Source: Pseudooctadecabacter jejudonensis
Lineage (GTDB): Bacteria > Pseudomonadota > Alphaproteobacteria > Rhodobacterales > Rhodobacteraceae
Direction of reading: 5' to 3'
Assembly: GCF_900172275.1 (NCBI RefSeq)
Contig: NZ_FWFT01000001.1
Span: forward strand, 682,001 to 746,000
DNA length: 64,000 nt
The notes under the pieces are model-generated. The model did no database searches, had not been told where the DNA came from, and saw only the letters and a list, made by a program, of their open reading frames with translations. The first letter of the stretch is position 1. Each line of letters opens with the position of its first letter. The position numbers and the translations under genes are program-made. Positions 9,516-18,308 of the stretch are shown here, one piece after another.

Positions 9516-11237
9516 ATGAAACTAAGAACAGCCCTTTTGGGAGCAACCGCCGCAGTGGCCTTTGCCCCCATGGCAATGGCCGACGGCCACGAAGGTGAGC
9601 GTGGCCGCGACGGCCAGGTCAACATCATCTACTGGCAGGCGCCATCCACGTTGAACCCTTATCTGTCAGGCGGCACCAAAGAGGTGGAATCCGCGTCGCT
9701 GGTGTTGGAATCCCTGGGCCGGTTTGACAACAACGGGGAGCTGATCCCATGGCTCGCCGCTGACATCCCCACCGTTGAGAACGGCGGCGTGGCCGAGGAC
9801 CTGACCTCGATCACTTGGACCTTGAAAGAGGGCGTGATGTGGTCCGATGGCACGCCATTGACCGCCAATGATGCAGTGTTCACCTGGCAGTATTGCACCG
9901 CGGAAGGCGGCGGCTGTGCACAGGCGTCTTATTTTGACGGTGTTGAGAACGTCGAAGCTGTTGATGATCTGACCATCAAAATCACCTTCGATGCCCCGAA
10001 GCCGTTCCCCTACACGGCGCTTGTTGGATCTGAGAGCCCGATCATTCAGGCCGCCCAGTTCGCAGACTGCCTCGGCGCTGCGGCACCGACATGTGTGGAC
10101 GCCAACTTTGGCCCCATCGGCACAGGCCCCTTCGTGGTTGACGATTTCAAAGCCAACGACGTGATCCAGTTCTCCGCCAACGAGAACTTCCGCGAAGCTG
10201 GCAAGCCTGCCTTTGCGACGGTTCTGTTCAAAGGCGGCGGCGATGCAGCGGCTGCGGCACGTTCCGTGCTGGAAACAGCCGAATTTGACTATGCCTGGAA
10301 CCTTCAGATTGACCCAACGGTCCTGGCTGACATGGAATCCGCGGGCAACGGTATGGTTGTGACGGCCTTCGGTACATCTGTGGAACGTCTGCACCTCAAT
10401 CAGACGAACCCCTCCGCTGATCTGGGCGATCTGCGTGCCACTGCCGAAGGCGGGCCACACCCCTTCCTGACGAACCCGGTGATCGGTCAAGCCATGTCCA
10501 TGGCCATCGACCGCAGCCTGCTGGTTGAAATCGGCTATGGTGCGGGTGGTCAGCCCACCTGTAACGTCCTGCCAGCGCCTGCCATCTATGCCTCAACAGC
10601 AAATGACGCCTGCCTGACACAGGACATCGCTGGTGCGAACGCCCTGCTGGACGAAAACGGCATCGTCGATAGTGACGGCGACGGCATTCGTGAATACGAA
10701 GGCACGCCGCTGACAGTTCTGTACCAGACCTCCACCAACGCGGTCCGTCAGGACACGCAAGCGCTGGTGAAGCAGTGGTGGTCCGAAATCGGCATCAACG
10801 CTGAGCTGCGAAACATCGACGCGTCTGTCTTCTTTGGTGGTGATCCGGCCTCGCCCGATACCTTCCAGAAGTTCTTTGCCGACGTTGAAATGTACACCAA
10901 CAACTTCGCTGGTGTGGACCCGGAAGCCTACATGGCAAACTGGGCCTGTAAGGAATGGCCATCGCCTGAATCGCAGTGGCAAGGGTCCAACATGCAGCGT
11001 TTCTGCGATCCGGCTTATGACGCCCTGATCGACGAGCTGGCGACAACCGCCGGCATCGAGGCCCGCGCCGAGATCGTCAAGCAGATGAACGACATGCTGA
11101 TGCAGTCCTACACGATTATCCCGCTGATCCACCGTGGTGGCGTGTCTGCACATGCCAACTCCTTGGGTGGCGTTCAGATTTCTGACTGGGATTCTGAGCT
11201 GTGGAACATCAAAGACTGGTACCGCATCGGCGAATAA
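9516..11237 (+). CDS. Peptide ABC transporter substrate-binding protein (SBP_bac_5)
   Basis: A 573-residue periplasmic binding protein. A signal peptide (MKLRTALLGATAAVAFAPMAMADG) is followed by the family-5 segments NIIYWQAPSTLNPYL, TWTLKEGVMWSDGTPLTANDAV and a C-terminal half with DRSLLVEIGYGAGGQPTCN. AGGAG lies 7-11 nt before the ATG at 9516. Ligand specificity cannot be read from sequence. Several cysteines are present (for example YCTAEGGGC and DACLTQ), more than usual for this family, and may form disulfides. It is the middle gene of the transporter operon and is followed by a strong hairpin. Confidence 0.93.
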   Translation: MKLRTALLGATAAVAFAPMAMADGHEGERGRDGQVNIIYWQAPSTLNPYLSGGTKEVESASLVLESLGRFDNNGELIPWLAADIPTVENGGVAEDLTSITWTLKEGVMWSDGTPLTANDAVFTWQYCTAEGGGCAQASYFDGVENVEAVDDLTIKITFDAPKPFPYTALVGSESPIIQAAQFADCLGAAAPTCVDANFGPIGTGPFVVDDFKANDVIQFSANENFREAGKPAFATVLFKGGGDAAAAARSVLETAEFDYAWNLQIDPTVLADMESAGNGMVVTAFGTSVERLHLNQTNPSADLGDLRATAEGGPHPFLTNPVIGQAMSMAIDRSLLVEIGYGAGGQPTCNVLPAPAIYASTANDACLTQDIAGANALLDENGIVDSDGDGIREYEGTPLTVLYQTSTNAVRQDTQALVKQWWSEIGINAELRNIDASVFFGGDPASPDTFQKFFADVEMYTNNFAGVDPEAYMANWACKEWPSPESQWQGSNMQRFCDPAYDALIDELATTAGIEARAEIVKQMNDMLMQSYTIIPLIHRGGVSAHANSLGGVQISDWDSELWNIKDWYRIGE

Positions 11238-11252
11238 GCCGCGTGTGCCAAC

Positions 11253-11276
11253 GGGGTGGGCCATACGGCCCGCCCC
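11253..11276 (+). other. Strong hairpin downstream of binding-protein gene
   Basis: A 10-bp stem with one G-U pair (11253-11262 with 11267-11276) and a 4-nt loop starts 15 nt after the binding-protein stop. No T tract follows. Such hairpins in ABC operons commonly protect the binding-protein mRNA from 3' decay and so raise its level above the permeases. That role is inferred. Confidence 0.6.
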
Positions 11277-11315
11277 TCCCCCGCCTTTCCTCATGATCCA
11301 CGGATTTTGGTCGTT

Positions 11316-11717
11316 ATGCTGTTCAGAACTTGTCTGTTTGTGACTGCCCTTGCCCCCGCGCTGCCCATTGTGCTGGCCGCCGGGCCTGCAGCGGCCTTTG
11401 GCAATCTGGACTGTATTACCACCCAAAGCTGCGGCGCAGGCGGCTGCCTGCCTGTGACCACACCTTTTGCGGTCACCTTTGATTGGGCGGCTGATGCTGT
11501 GACCGTCGATGTAGACGGTCGGACACAGTCGTTGCCGTGGAGTGCCACCGGCGAAAGCGACGATGGATTGGCCTCTATTCTGGACTACGGCGATATCGAC
11601 GAAGGTGCCGCGTTGCGGATTGCGGCCTCCGGTCTTGATATCACGGCACTCTATTCGTTCCGCGAAGTGGGCGTTGTGACGTGGGATGCCACCTGCAATC
11701 TGCGGACGGCCACGTGA
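11316..11717 (+). CDS. Small exported cysteine-containing protein A in peptide transporter operon
   Basis: I do not recognise a family. From the ATG at 11316 the protein has 133 residues with a clear signal peptide (MLFRTCLFVTALAPALPIVLA...AAAFG) and a mature part of about 105 residues. The mature part has three cysteines near the start in a C-x5-C-x4-C arrangement (CITTQSCGAGGC) and one near the end (WDATC). The rest looks beta-strand rich. No good Shine-Dalgarno is visible, and an upstream start at 11256 is less likely because it buries the signal peptide. Its stop overlaps the ATG of the next small gene by one base (TGATG). The mature layout resembles that neighbour's. Confidence 0.7.
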   Translation: MLFRTCLFVTALAPALPIVLAAGPAAAFGNLDCITTQSCGAGGCLPVTTPFAVTFDWAADAVTVDVDGRTQSLPWSATGESDDGLASILDYGDIDEGAALRIAASGLDITALYSFREVGVVTWDATCNLRTAT

Positions 11718-12088
11718 TGCGGTCGGCCTTGACCCTGCCTTTGATTGGCGCTGCAGCACTCTTGCCAAATGGTGCGGCGGCCCATGCAACCACCTATTTT
11801 TGCGACACCCGCCGCGATGTTTGTGCGGCCGAAGGGGCGTGTGAACGGATTGCATTCGATATGTCTTTTGTTGTGGATGACCTGACCAACAGTGCCGCCA
11901 TGATCAAAGACGACCAGTTCACGGTCCTGACCCCCACCGGCCCTGCGACAAACCCGCTGACGTTCGATCTGTTCGGCCAGACGTTTCGCTTTCGCGAAGG
12001 CCTGTTCGGAAATCTGAGCGTCAGCATCGACATGATGATCAATGATCAACCCGCCGTGGCGGATTTCACCTGTCAGGCAGCGCGCTGA
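11717..12088 (+). CDS. Small exported cysteine-containing protein B in peptide transporter operon
   Basis: This 123-residue protein has a signal peptide (MRSALTLPLIGAAALLPNGAAAHA). The mature part of about 100 residues has N-terminal cysteines spaced C-x6-C-x5-C (CDTRRDVCAAEGAC) and a last cysteine six residues from the end. It is not a family I recognise. The cysteine layout and length mirror the preceding gene, suggesting an ancient duplication. The start codon overlaps the previous stop (TGATG), so translation is coupled. The downstream permease starts 55 nt later. A periplasmic accessory role for the transporter is inferred only from position. Confidence 0.7.
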   Translation: MRSALTLPLIGAAALLPNGAAAHATTYFCDTRRDVCAAEGACERIAFDMSFVVDDLTNSAAMIKDDQFTVLTPTGPATNPLTFDLFGQTFRFREGLFGNLSVSIDMMINDQPAVADFTCQAAR

Positions 12089-12143
12089 TGCCGTTGCTTG
12101 TCCCGCCCCCTTTTCTGACCAAGGCCCGCCCCAGAGGTAGACC

Positions 12144-13166
12144 ATGCTGACCTATACCATCCGCCGGTTGCTCACCGCGATCCCCACGTTGATCTTCATC
12201 TCGTTGATCATCTTCTTGCTTTTGGACATGGCGCCGGGCGATCCGACGGCCCAGCTGCCTCTGACGATCCCGCCAGAGGTGCGCGAACAGATCCGGCAAT
12301 CCTTGGGGCTGGGGGAGCCTGTCCACATCCGCTACCTGCTGTGGCTCAAGCAAATGATGTGGTCGGAGCCGATGTTCTACCTCAGCCAGGCCACCGGTTG
12401 GTTTGACCCGCCGGAAACCGCCCGCCTGATTTCGTGGCAGACGCGCGCGCCGGTGATGGACACGATCTTTGAACGTCTGCCACAGACGATCATGGTTGTG
12501 GGACTGTCCTATGTGGTGGGCGTGCTGATCGCGCTGCCCATCGGCATCATCTCTGCCTACAAACAATATTCGGTTTTTGACCAGACCGGTACGTTTGTAT
12601 CTATGATCGGCTTTTCGATCCCACCGTTCTTTTCCGGTGTTTTGATGATTATCATTTTTTCGGTCTCGATGGACCGCGACAGCTTTTGGTGGTTCCCGTC
12701 GATCTACGACACCACCTTGGTTGTGGACAGTTGGGAGACGTTCAAGACCCAAGTGCGCCAGATGGTCCTGCCGGTGATGGTGCTGGCCTTGCAGACGACA
12801 GCCCAGATCAGCCGCTTCATGCGGGCCTCGATGCTCGATAACCTCAATCAGGATTACGTGCGCACGGCGCGCGCCAAGGGGATGACGGAAAGCGTTGTTG
12901 TCCTGAAACACGTGCTGCGCAATTCCATGATCCCCGTTGTGACGGTCATCGCCCTTGGCATTCCGGCCATCTTTGGCGGTGCGATCATCACTGAACAGAT
13001 CTTCAAGGTGAACGGGATCGGTCAGTTCCTGATCGTGTCGATCCAGGCCTCTGACGTCCCGTCGGTACAGACGTTGACGTTTATCTTCGCGGTGCTGATC
13101 GTTTTCTTTAACCTGATCGCTGACATTCTTTACGGCATTCTTGATCCGAGGATTCGCTATGACTGA
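12144..13166 (+). CDS. Peptide ABC transporter permease (OppB/DppB-like)
   Basis: A 340-residue inner-membrane permease starting MLTYTIRRLLTAIPTLIFISLIIF, typical of DppB/OppB. The EAA loop that contacts the ATPases is visible as DYVRTARAKGMTESVVVLKHVLRN, followed by a membrane helix and the family-typical C-terminus ILYGILDPRIRYD. A periplasmic segment between the first two helices (about residues 35-110) is longer than in minimal DppB. The stop overlaps the next permease start (ATGACTGA). AGAGG lies 8 nt before the ATG. Confidence 0.93.
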   Translation: MLTYTIRRLLTAIPTLIFISLIIFLLLDMAPGDPTAQLPLTIPPEVREQIRQSLGLGEPVHIRYLLWLKQMMWSEPMFYLSQATGWFDPPETARLISWQTRAPVMDTIFERLPQTIMVVGLSYVVGVLIALPIGIISAYKQYSVFDQTGTFVSMIGFSIPPFFSGVLMIIIFSVSMDRDSFWWFPSIYDTTLVVDSWETFKTQVRQMVLPVMVLALQTTAQISRFMRASMLDNLNQDYVRTARAKGMTESVVVLKHVLRNSMIPVVTVIALGIPAIFGGAIITEQIFKVNGIGQFLIVSIQASDVPSVQTLTFIFAVLIVFFNLIADILYGILDPRIRYD

Positions 13167-14121
13167 TCCTGTCGAACCCGCAGCCGCAGGCGCCGCAAAT
13201 CCCGCGCCGCCCGCCCTCTCTGAAGACACCCGCGCCGACGCGCCCGCCCGCAACCAGTGGTGGGACGTGTGGGACCAGTTCAAGACCCACAAGGGCGCTG
13301 TCATGGGGGCCTCGTTCTTTATCTTCGTGGTCGCCGCTGTCTACATCGGGCCGTATATCTGGACGATCGATCCCACCTACATCGACATCCGCGCCCGCAA
13401 CCAAGGCCCGACGTGGGCGCATCCCTTTGGCACGGATCAGCTGGGGCGCGATATGCTGGCCCGTATGATGGCTGGCGGTCAGACCTCCATCTCGGTTGGG
13501 CTGACCGCCATGGCGCTGGCGCTGTTTCTGGGCACGCTTGTGGGCGTGCTTGCGGGCTATTTCAAACGGATCGACGGGCTGCTGATGCGCCTGACCGATC
13601 TGTTTCTAGCGCTGCCCTTGTTGCCGTTGCTTTTGGTGATGGTGATGTTGTTCCGCCAACCGCTTTCGGCGTCGTTCGGGCCCGAGACAGGGATCTTTAT
13701 TCTCATCGTGGTGGCCATCGGCATCACGTCATGGATGCCCACTGCGCGGATCGTGCGCGGCGATGTACTGGCCCTGAAAGAACGTGAATTTGTGCTGGCC
13801 GCGCGGTCCATCGGCACGCGGCCCGGTCGCATGATCCTGCGGCATGTGCTGCCCAACGTGATGTCGCCCATCATGGTCTCGGCCACCTTGGGCATTGCGA
13901 CGGCCATCATCACCGAAAGTGCGTTGTCATTTCTGGGCCTTGGCTTCCCACCGGATTTCCCAACATGGGGCCGCCTGCTGTTTGATGCGACCGACTTTAT
14001 GCAACAGCATCCCGAACGGGTAATGTGGCCCGGTCTTGCGATCTCCCTGACAGTGCTCAGCGTGAATTACATGGGTGACGGACTGCGCGACGCGCTCGAC
14101 CCGCGTATTCGCGGCCTCTAA
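13159..14121 (+). CDS. Peptide ABC transporter permease (OppC/DppC-like)
   Basis: A 320-residue permease. A Pro/Ala-rich cytoplasmic N-terminus is followed by a first helix after TWAHPFGTDQLGRDML, the recognisable OppC segment, and an EAA loop (EFVLAARSIGTRPGRMILRHVLPN). It ends in DALDPRIRGL, the OppC signature. The start at 13159 overlaps the preceding permease stop; an upstream in-frame codon at 13141 is internal to that gene. It completes the importer with the two ATPases and the binding protein. Confidence 0.93.
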   Translation: MTDPVEPAAAGAANPAPPALSEDTRADAPARNQWWDVWDQFKTHKGAVMGASFFIFVVAAVYIGPYIWTIDPTYIDIRARNQGPTWAHPFGTDQLGRDMLARMMAGGQTSISVGLTAMALALFLGTLVGVLAGYFKRIDGLLMRLTDLFLALPLLPLLLVMVMLFRQPLSASFGPETGIFILIVVAIGITSWMPTARIVRGDVLALKEREFVLAARSIGTRPGRMILRHVLPNVMSPIMVSATLGIATAIITESALSFLGLGFPPDFPTWGRLLFDATDFMQQHPERVMWPGLAISLTVLSVNYMGDGLRDALDPRIRGL

Positions 14122-14157
14122 CGGCGGAACCTTTGCCCGCCCGCATCGTTGGTGGGC

Positions 14158-15534
14158 ATGTCTGCAAGCCGTGACCTCACCCAAGGCCCCGTCTGGCGCG
14201 GCCTTGCGGCGGTGTCAGCGCCCATGTCCTTGGGTATTTTGGGTGTGCTGAGCGTCGGGCTGGCAGATGCCTATTTCCTTGGCCAATTGGGCGAGGAACC
14301 ACTGGCTGCCGTGGGCTACATCTATCCCGTCACCGCCGCGATCACATCCTTGTCGATTGGCCTGTCTGCAGGTGCCAACGCCGCCATTTCTCAGGCCATC
14401 GGCCGCAAGGACGGCGAAGACGCCGAACAGCGTCTTGCCCTGCATGCCATCGCGATTGGCGTCACCTTGGCCACACTCCTTGCTGCGGTCTTCTACGTAG
14501 CCTCCTCCCCTCTGTTTCGGTTGATCGGTGCAGGCGACGCGGTGATGGAGGAAATTGAGAAATACATCCCCTTCTGGACCCTCAGCTTTCCGGTTCTGGT
14601 GCTGATGATGCTGTCCCAAGCCACCTTTCGCGCCCACGGTGATGGGGCGACGGCGGCCATCGTCATGGTGGCCTCAGCCGTGATCAACATCGCCCTGACG
14701 CCAGTGTTTATCTACGGCACCTCTGTCGCGCCTGAATTGGGCACCGGCGGGGCTGCCCTTGCGACATTGATAGCGCGTATTCTGGGGGCCGCTGCGGCGC
14801 TTTATTGGGCCCTGCACACCGGTAAACTGAAATGGTGTTCCAACATCCTGAAAGGATTTATGGGATCGGTCAAAACGATCATCAAGGTGGGCGGACCGGC
14901 TGCCCTCTCGAACGCCATTAACCCGGCGGGCATGGCCGCCGTCACCGCCGCCGTCGCCACATTGGGTGAAACCGCCGTTGCGGCCTTTGGTGCGGCAACC
15001 CGTGTGCAATCCTTGGCAATGGTCCCGATGATGGCTCTGTCAGCAGGTATCGGCCCTGTTGTCGGGCAAAACTGGGGCGCCGACAAACACGAACGCGCCG
15101 CCCGAGGCCTGCACTGGGCCTTGTGGTTCTGTCTGGTCTATGGATTGGCGATTGCGGCGCTTCTGAGCATCTTTGCAACGCCCATTGCGACCCTTCTCAC
15201 CGATGGCGGCAACGCTGCCGAACAAACCGCCCTCTACCTGCGGATCGTGGGCTGGTCGTTCTTTGGCTATGGTTTTGTGGTGGTGACAAATGCTGCGATG
15301 AACGCCCGCGACAAAGCTGTGTGGTCCATGTCCTTGTCGCTGGGCCGCATCTTCGCGGTTTATCTGCCGGGGGCATGGCTGGGGGTCACAGTGTTTGACT
15401 ACACCGGTGTGCTGATCGCTGCGGTGGCGGCCAATATTTTGGCCGCCCTGGCGGCCCTCTGGATGGGAAGGCGCACCGGTTTGATCACACCGCACCCCCT
15501 CCCCCAAACCACAAAAGACGCGAAGGCCGCTTAA
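14158..15534 (+). CDS. MATE family efflux transporter
   Basis: The 458-residue protein has the two-fold repeat of six helices seen in MATE (NorM/DinF) exporters. The N-terminal half has PMSLGILGVLSVGLADAYFLG and SAGANAAISQAIGRKD, and the C-terminal half has SAGIGPVVGQNWGA. MATE proteins expel cationic drugs or metabolites using an H+ or Na+ gradient. The start at 14158 (MSASRDLTQG) is preferred over GTG/ATG codons a few residues upstream, but the Shine-Dalgarno is weak. The gene follows the transporter operon by about 36 nt and may be co-transcribed. Its stop overlaps the convergent DUF3422 gene by 4 nt. Confidence 0.9.
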   Translation: MSASRDLTQGPVWRGLAAVSAPMSLGILGVLSVGLADAYFLGQLGEEPLAAVGYIYPVTAAITSLSIGLSAGANAAISQAIGRKDGEDAEQRLALHAIAIGVTLATLLAAVFYVASSPLFRLIGAGDAVMEEIEKYIPFWTLSFPVLVLMMLSQATFRAHGDGATAAIVMVASAVINIALTPVFIYGTSVAPELGTGGAALATLIARILGAAAALYWALHTGKLKWCSNILKGFMGSVKTIIKVGGPAALSNAINPAGMAAVTAAVATLGETAVAAFGAATRVQSLAMVPMMALSAGIGPVVGQNWGADKHERAARGLHWALWFCLVYGLAIAALLSIFATPIATLLTDGGNAAEQTALYLRIVGWSFFGYGFVVVTNAAMNARDKAVWSMSLSLGRIFAVYLPGAWLGVTVFDYTGVLIAAVAANILAALAALWMGRRTGLITPHPLPQTTKDAKAA

Positions 15535-16811
15535 TCAATCGCCTTGCGGATTTGACGCACCATGAGCCACACAAGAAAGATCACCAAAGGCGTCAACAGC
15601 GCCTTCATGGCCAACGAGCTGAGCCCCAAACCGTCCGCAAAGGGCAACGCCATATTGGCCGCCAAATTGACGGCGTAATAGCTGATGGCGACAATCGACA
15701 GCCCCTCGACCGTCTTCTGCAGCCGCAACTGCAAATCCGCGCGCCGGTCCATGCTCTCCAACAACGCTTTGTTCTCGGCAGACCGCTCAACATCAACCCG
15801 CGTCCGCAGCAGATCCGACGCACGGATCGCGCGGTTCGACATCGCATCGAGCCTCTCCTTGGTGCTGGCCACCGTACGCATCGCCGGATCAAACCGCCGC
15901 ATCATGAACTCACCAAAGGTCTGTCGGCCTTCAAACCGAACCTCCCGCAACACAGAAATCCGCTGGTTTACGATCTTTTCATAAGCCCGCGTCGCCCCGA
16001 ACCGAAAGGTGTTCTGGGCTGTCATGGCCTCCAGTTCACCAGAGACCCCCAACAGGGAATTCAATGTCGTCTCCGTGTCTTGCGGCGCCCCGCTCAACGC
16101 ATCTGTCAGGCCAGACAACCGTTGATCCAGATCACCCATGGCCTTGCCCAACATCCGTGACCGGGAAAACCCAAGCATCGCCATCGCCTTGTAGGTCTCG
16201 ATCTCACACAACCGCTGCACGATCCGACCTGTGCGCCGTTCTCCCGTCGACGGTCGTGCAAACACCGCAAACCGCATGTGACCCGCCGGATCAATGCGGA
16301 AATCCGCGGCAATCACGGCGTCATCATCCAAAACACGGCTCACGGCCACGCTTTCGGGCACAAACCAATCGCGCACTTTATCCGTGATCCCATCATCGCC
16401 CGCCTGTTCCTCAACACGGATCAAGGCAGACGTCACCCGGGTGCCGGGCGCGGACGCCAACCAATCCTCAGGAAACATCGCAAATGTCTTGGCATCAAAC
16501 GGCACTTCGGCCGGTCCCTCACCAAAAATGGTGTAGGTCACAAACTCCGTATGGCTTTCCCACTTCAACACATGCTGGCCAATCTGACCAAAATAATGCG
16601 TCGCCCCGTCTTCGGGATGCGGCGCCGCATAATGGTCCAGCAAAGCCTTCAAGTGGGCGATATCCGCCGCGCGATCCCGCCCAGCTGCATTTTCTGCAGG
16701 CTTTACCGCCAGATAGGCGGCGCGACATGGCGCATCAAGTGTGGGAAACGGCCGCGCGTGCAGCTCATTGGCAAGCGCATATCGCAACGGGTGATCTTTG
16801 ATCGGGCTCAT
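15531..16811 (-). CDS. DUF3422 family membrane-anchored protein
   Basis: The 426-residue protein matches the DUF3422 family: N-terminal LRYALANELHARPFP, a central domain with HYFGQIGQHVLKWESHTEF, an all-alpha C-terminal part, and two closing hydrophobic helices (about 360-420: GLSIVAISYYAVNLAAN and LLTPLVIFLVWLMVRQI). It is probably inner-membrane with a large cytoplasmic part. Function is unknown for the family. It is convergent with the MATE gene. About 170 nt upstream is a copy of the 21-nt intergenic element, and an inverted repeat lies closer. Confidence 0.9.
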   Translation of the reverse strand: MSPIKDHPLRYALANELHARPFPTLDAPCRAAYLAVKPAENAAGRDRAADIAHLKALLDHYAAPHPEDGATHYFGQIGQHVLKWESHTEFVTYTIFGEGPAEVPFDAKTFAMFPEDWLASAPGTRVTSALIRVEEQAGDDGITDKVRDWFVPESVAVSRVLDDDAVIAADFRIDPAGHMRFAVFARPSTGERRTGRIVQRLCEIETYKAMAMLGFSRSRMLGKAMGDLDQRLSGLTDALSGAPQDTETTLNSLLGVSGELEAMTAQNTFRFGATRAYEKIVNQRISVLREVRFEGRQTFGEFMMRRFDPAMRTVASTKERLDAMSNRAIRASDLLRTRVDVERSAENKALLESMDRRADLQLRLQKTVEGLSIVAISYYAVNLAANMALPFADGLGLSSLAMKALLTPLVIFLVWLMVRQIRKAID

Positions 16812-16847
16812 AACATTGGCCCCTTCTTGACTGGTCAGGCCTTACAG

Positions 16848-16866
16848 GTAGCGAAATTGGCGCTAC
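16848..16866. promoter_or_regulatory. Inverted repeat upstream of DUF3422 gene
   Basis: GTAGCG and CGCTAC form perfect 6-bp arms around a 7-nt spacer, 37 nt upstream of the DUF3422 ATG. This is a reasonable operator geometry. No regulator is known, so the assignment is tentative. Confidence 0.35.
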
Positions 16867-16981
16867 AGTAAAGAAAAATCATCGCAATCTCAGCATGTTA
16901 GCGGGGTACAACGGTATACACAGGGCGACATATCATCGTCCAAGGTCCATAGGGCCGTGTCAAACAAAGCACCGTCCTTGT

Positions 16982-17003
16982 CTTCTTTGGGTCAAAAATA
17001 CCT
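16982..17003 (-). repeat. Intergenic 21-nt element, copy B
   Basis: This copy is identical in its 21-nt core to the other five. It points toward the DUF3422 gene, 170 nt away, in the divergent region. It is preceded on its own strand, about 50 nt away, by a GC-rich palindrome around 17040-17065, an arrangement also seen before copy F. Confidence 0.9.
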
Positions 17004-17131
17004 CATAAATCAACACCTCCCAAGCGCGCCACAGCGCAGGTCACATCGCGCCGCGCAGCGGCGCCCCCGCCGTCCGCAGGACCGGATCGCAGATCCTTTT
17101 CAACGCCGTCCATCCGCGTTACCAGCGCTGC

Positions 17132-17671
17132 ATGACCACAATCCTGTTCAATAAGCCCTTCGGCGTTCTCAGCCAATTCACCGATGCCAAATCTCCAACG
17201 GAACGGCCGACTTTGTCAGGCTTCGATCTGCCCAAAGGCGTTTATGCCGCGGGCCGCTTGGATCGTGACAGCGAAGGGCTGTTGGTGCTGACGGACAACG
17301 GCAAACTGCAAGCGCGGCTGTCCAGCCCCAAGTTCAAAACCCCAAAAACCTATCTCGTTCAGGTCGAAGGCGCACCGCAGGAGGACGACATTGCGCCCCT
17401 GCGCCAGGGGCTCACGCTCAAGGACGGGCCGACCCTGCCCGCAAAGGCCCGACTGATCGACCCGCCCGATCTATGGCACCGCGATCCGCCCGTCCGGTTT
17501 CGCAAATCCGTGCCAGACACTTGGATTGAGGTGACGATCACCGAAGGTCGAAACCGGCAGGTGCGTCGAATGTGTGCCGCCGCAGGCTTTCCCTGCCTGC
17601 GTCTTGTGCGCTGGTCCGTGGGCGCTTGGACGCTTGACGGGCTTGGCCAAGGCAAATGGCGCGCGGTCTAG
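17132..17671 (+). CDS. 23S rRNA pseudouridine synthase, RluE-like
   Basis: The 179-residue RsuA-family protein has no S4 domain, as in RluE, which makes pseudouridine 2457 in E. coli 23S rRNA. It begins [16 protein letters not shown] and carries the catalytic aspartate motif [14 protein letters not shown], the K-T-Y-L-V-Q-V strand and the C-terminal [23 protein letters not shown]. The target in this organism is inferred by family. The stop lies 1 nt from the convergent secreted-protein gene. Confidence 0.9.
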   Translation: MTTILFNKPFGVLSQFTDAKSPTERPTLSGFDLPKGVYAAGRLDRDSEGLLVLTDNGKLQARLSSPKFKTPKTYLVQVEGAPQEDDIAPLRQGLTLKDGPTLPAKARLIDPPDLWHRDPPVRFRKSVPDTWIEVTITEGRNRQVRRMCAAAGFPCLRLVRWSVGAWTLDGLGQGKWRAV

Positions 17672-17672
17672 A

Positions 17673-18191
17673 CTAGGCGTCGCAGGGGGGCATATCGATC
17701 AGCGCCTGCCCCTCCTGATCGAACGTGGCCTCAAACACCGTGGACTGCGTCCGCGCCAAAGCACGGCCCCCTTGAATTTCTGCGCCCGATACCGTGATTT
17801 CGCGCCCGCCGCCTGTGTCATCCAGATCAAGCGTAAAGATCACCAGAGCAAAGGCAGGCAGGTCGGTCAGCTGAACGGTCAGCATCTGGTCTCCGTCGGT
17901 GATGGGGCTGATATCAACAATTAGCTCTTCACCTGTAACGACTTCAACCGGTTGAAAAACCTCAACGCCAGCCCCGTCCGCCGTCACGTCAAAAATCAAC
18001 CCAGCCGATGTGGTGACCAGATCGAACGTCAATGCAAACGGGCCCGTTCTACAGGTCGCAGCATTCGAAATCGTAATGCGGTCTTTCGGCGCCCCGTCTC
18101 GAAATGACACAGCCACTTCGGCGACGGCCGCCGTCCCTTGCGCACAGCAGATCATTGCTGCGGCCATATAGAGGGCTTTTGAACGATACAT
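17673..18191 (-). CDS. Secreted protein of unknown function (aggregation-factor-core-like)
   Basis: A 172-residue exported protein with a signal peptide (MYRSKALYMAAAMICCAQGTAAVA). The mature beta-rich domain begins VSFRDGAPKDRITISNA and includes AGLIFDVTADGAGVEVFQP and FTLDLDDTGGGREITVSGAEI. I recall similar proteins in other Rhodobacterales under the borrowed name aggregation factor core; there is no functional proof. It has one Cys near the start of the mature part and one at the C-terminus (PPCDA), which could pair. It lies downstream of pntAB on the same strand but beyond a terminator, so it probably has its own promoter. Confidence 0.7.
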   Translation of the reverse strand: MYRSKALYMAAAMICCAQGTAAVAEVAVSFRDGAPKDRITISNAATCRTGPFALTFDLVTTSAGLIFDVTADGAGVEVFQPVEVVTGEELIVDISPITDGDQMLTVQLTDLPAFALVIFTLDLDDTGGGREITVSGAEIQGGRALARTQSTVFEATFDQEGQALIDMPPCDA

Positions 18192-18248
18192 CGCGATATC
18201 CTTTTATAGGGTGCATCACGATATGGGGCCAAACGCACGTCCGGCAAA

Positions 18249-18283
18249 GAAAAAGGGGCCCCACCGATATTGGCAGAGCCCCC
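18249..18283 (-). terminator. Probable intrinsic terminator after pntB
   Basis: On the minus strand, 26 nt after the pntB stop, a GGGGGC...GGCCCC stem closes over a 17-nt region with some inner pairing and is followed by TTTTTCTTT. The geometry fits a Rho-independent terminator for pntAB, though the stem is imperfect. Confidence 0.55.
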
Positions 18284-18308
18284 ACAACATCCGGAAAGTC
18301 CGGTTGGT

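Larger units (their letters stand above)
16812..17131. other. Divergent intergenic region (320 nt)
   Basis: No gene is supported here. It holds an inverted repeat 40 nt upstream of the DUF3422 gene, one 21-nt element, and a GC-rich palindromic stretch at about 17040-17065. The promoters of the divergent DUF3422 and pseudouridine synthase genes must lie here, but I cannot place -35/-10 boxes convincingly. Confidence 0.6.

Noticed and set aside
10593-11855. 420-codon minus-strand frame across the binding-protein gene and small gene A
   Set aside because: Overlaps the confident binding-protein gene and shows no family similarity or start context.
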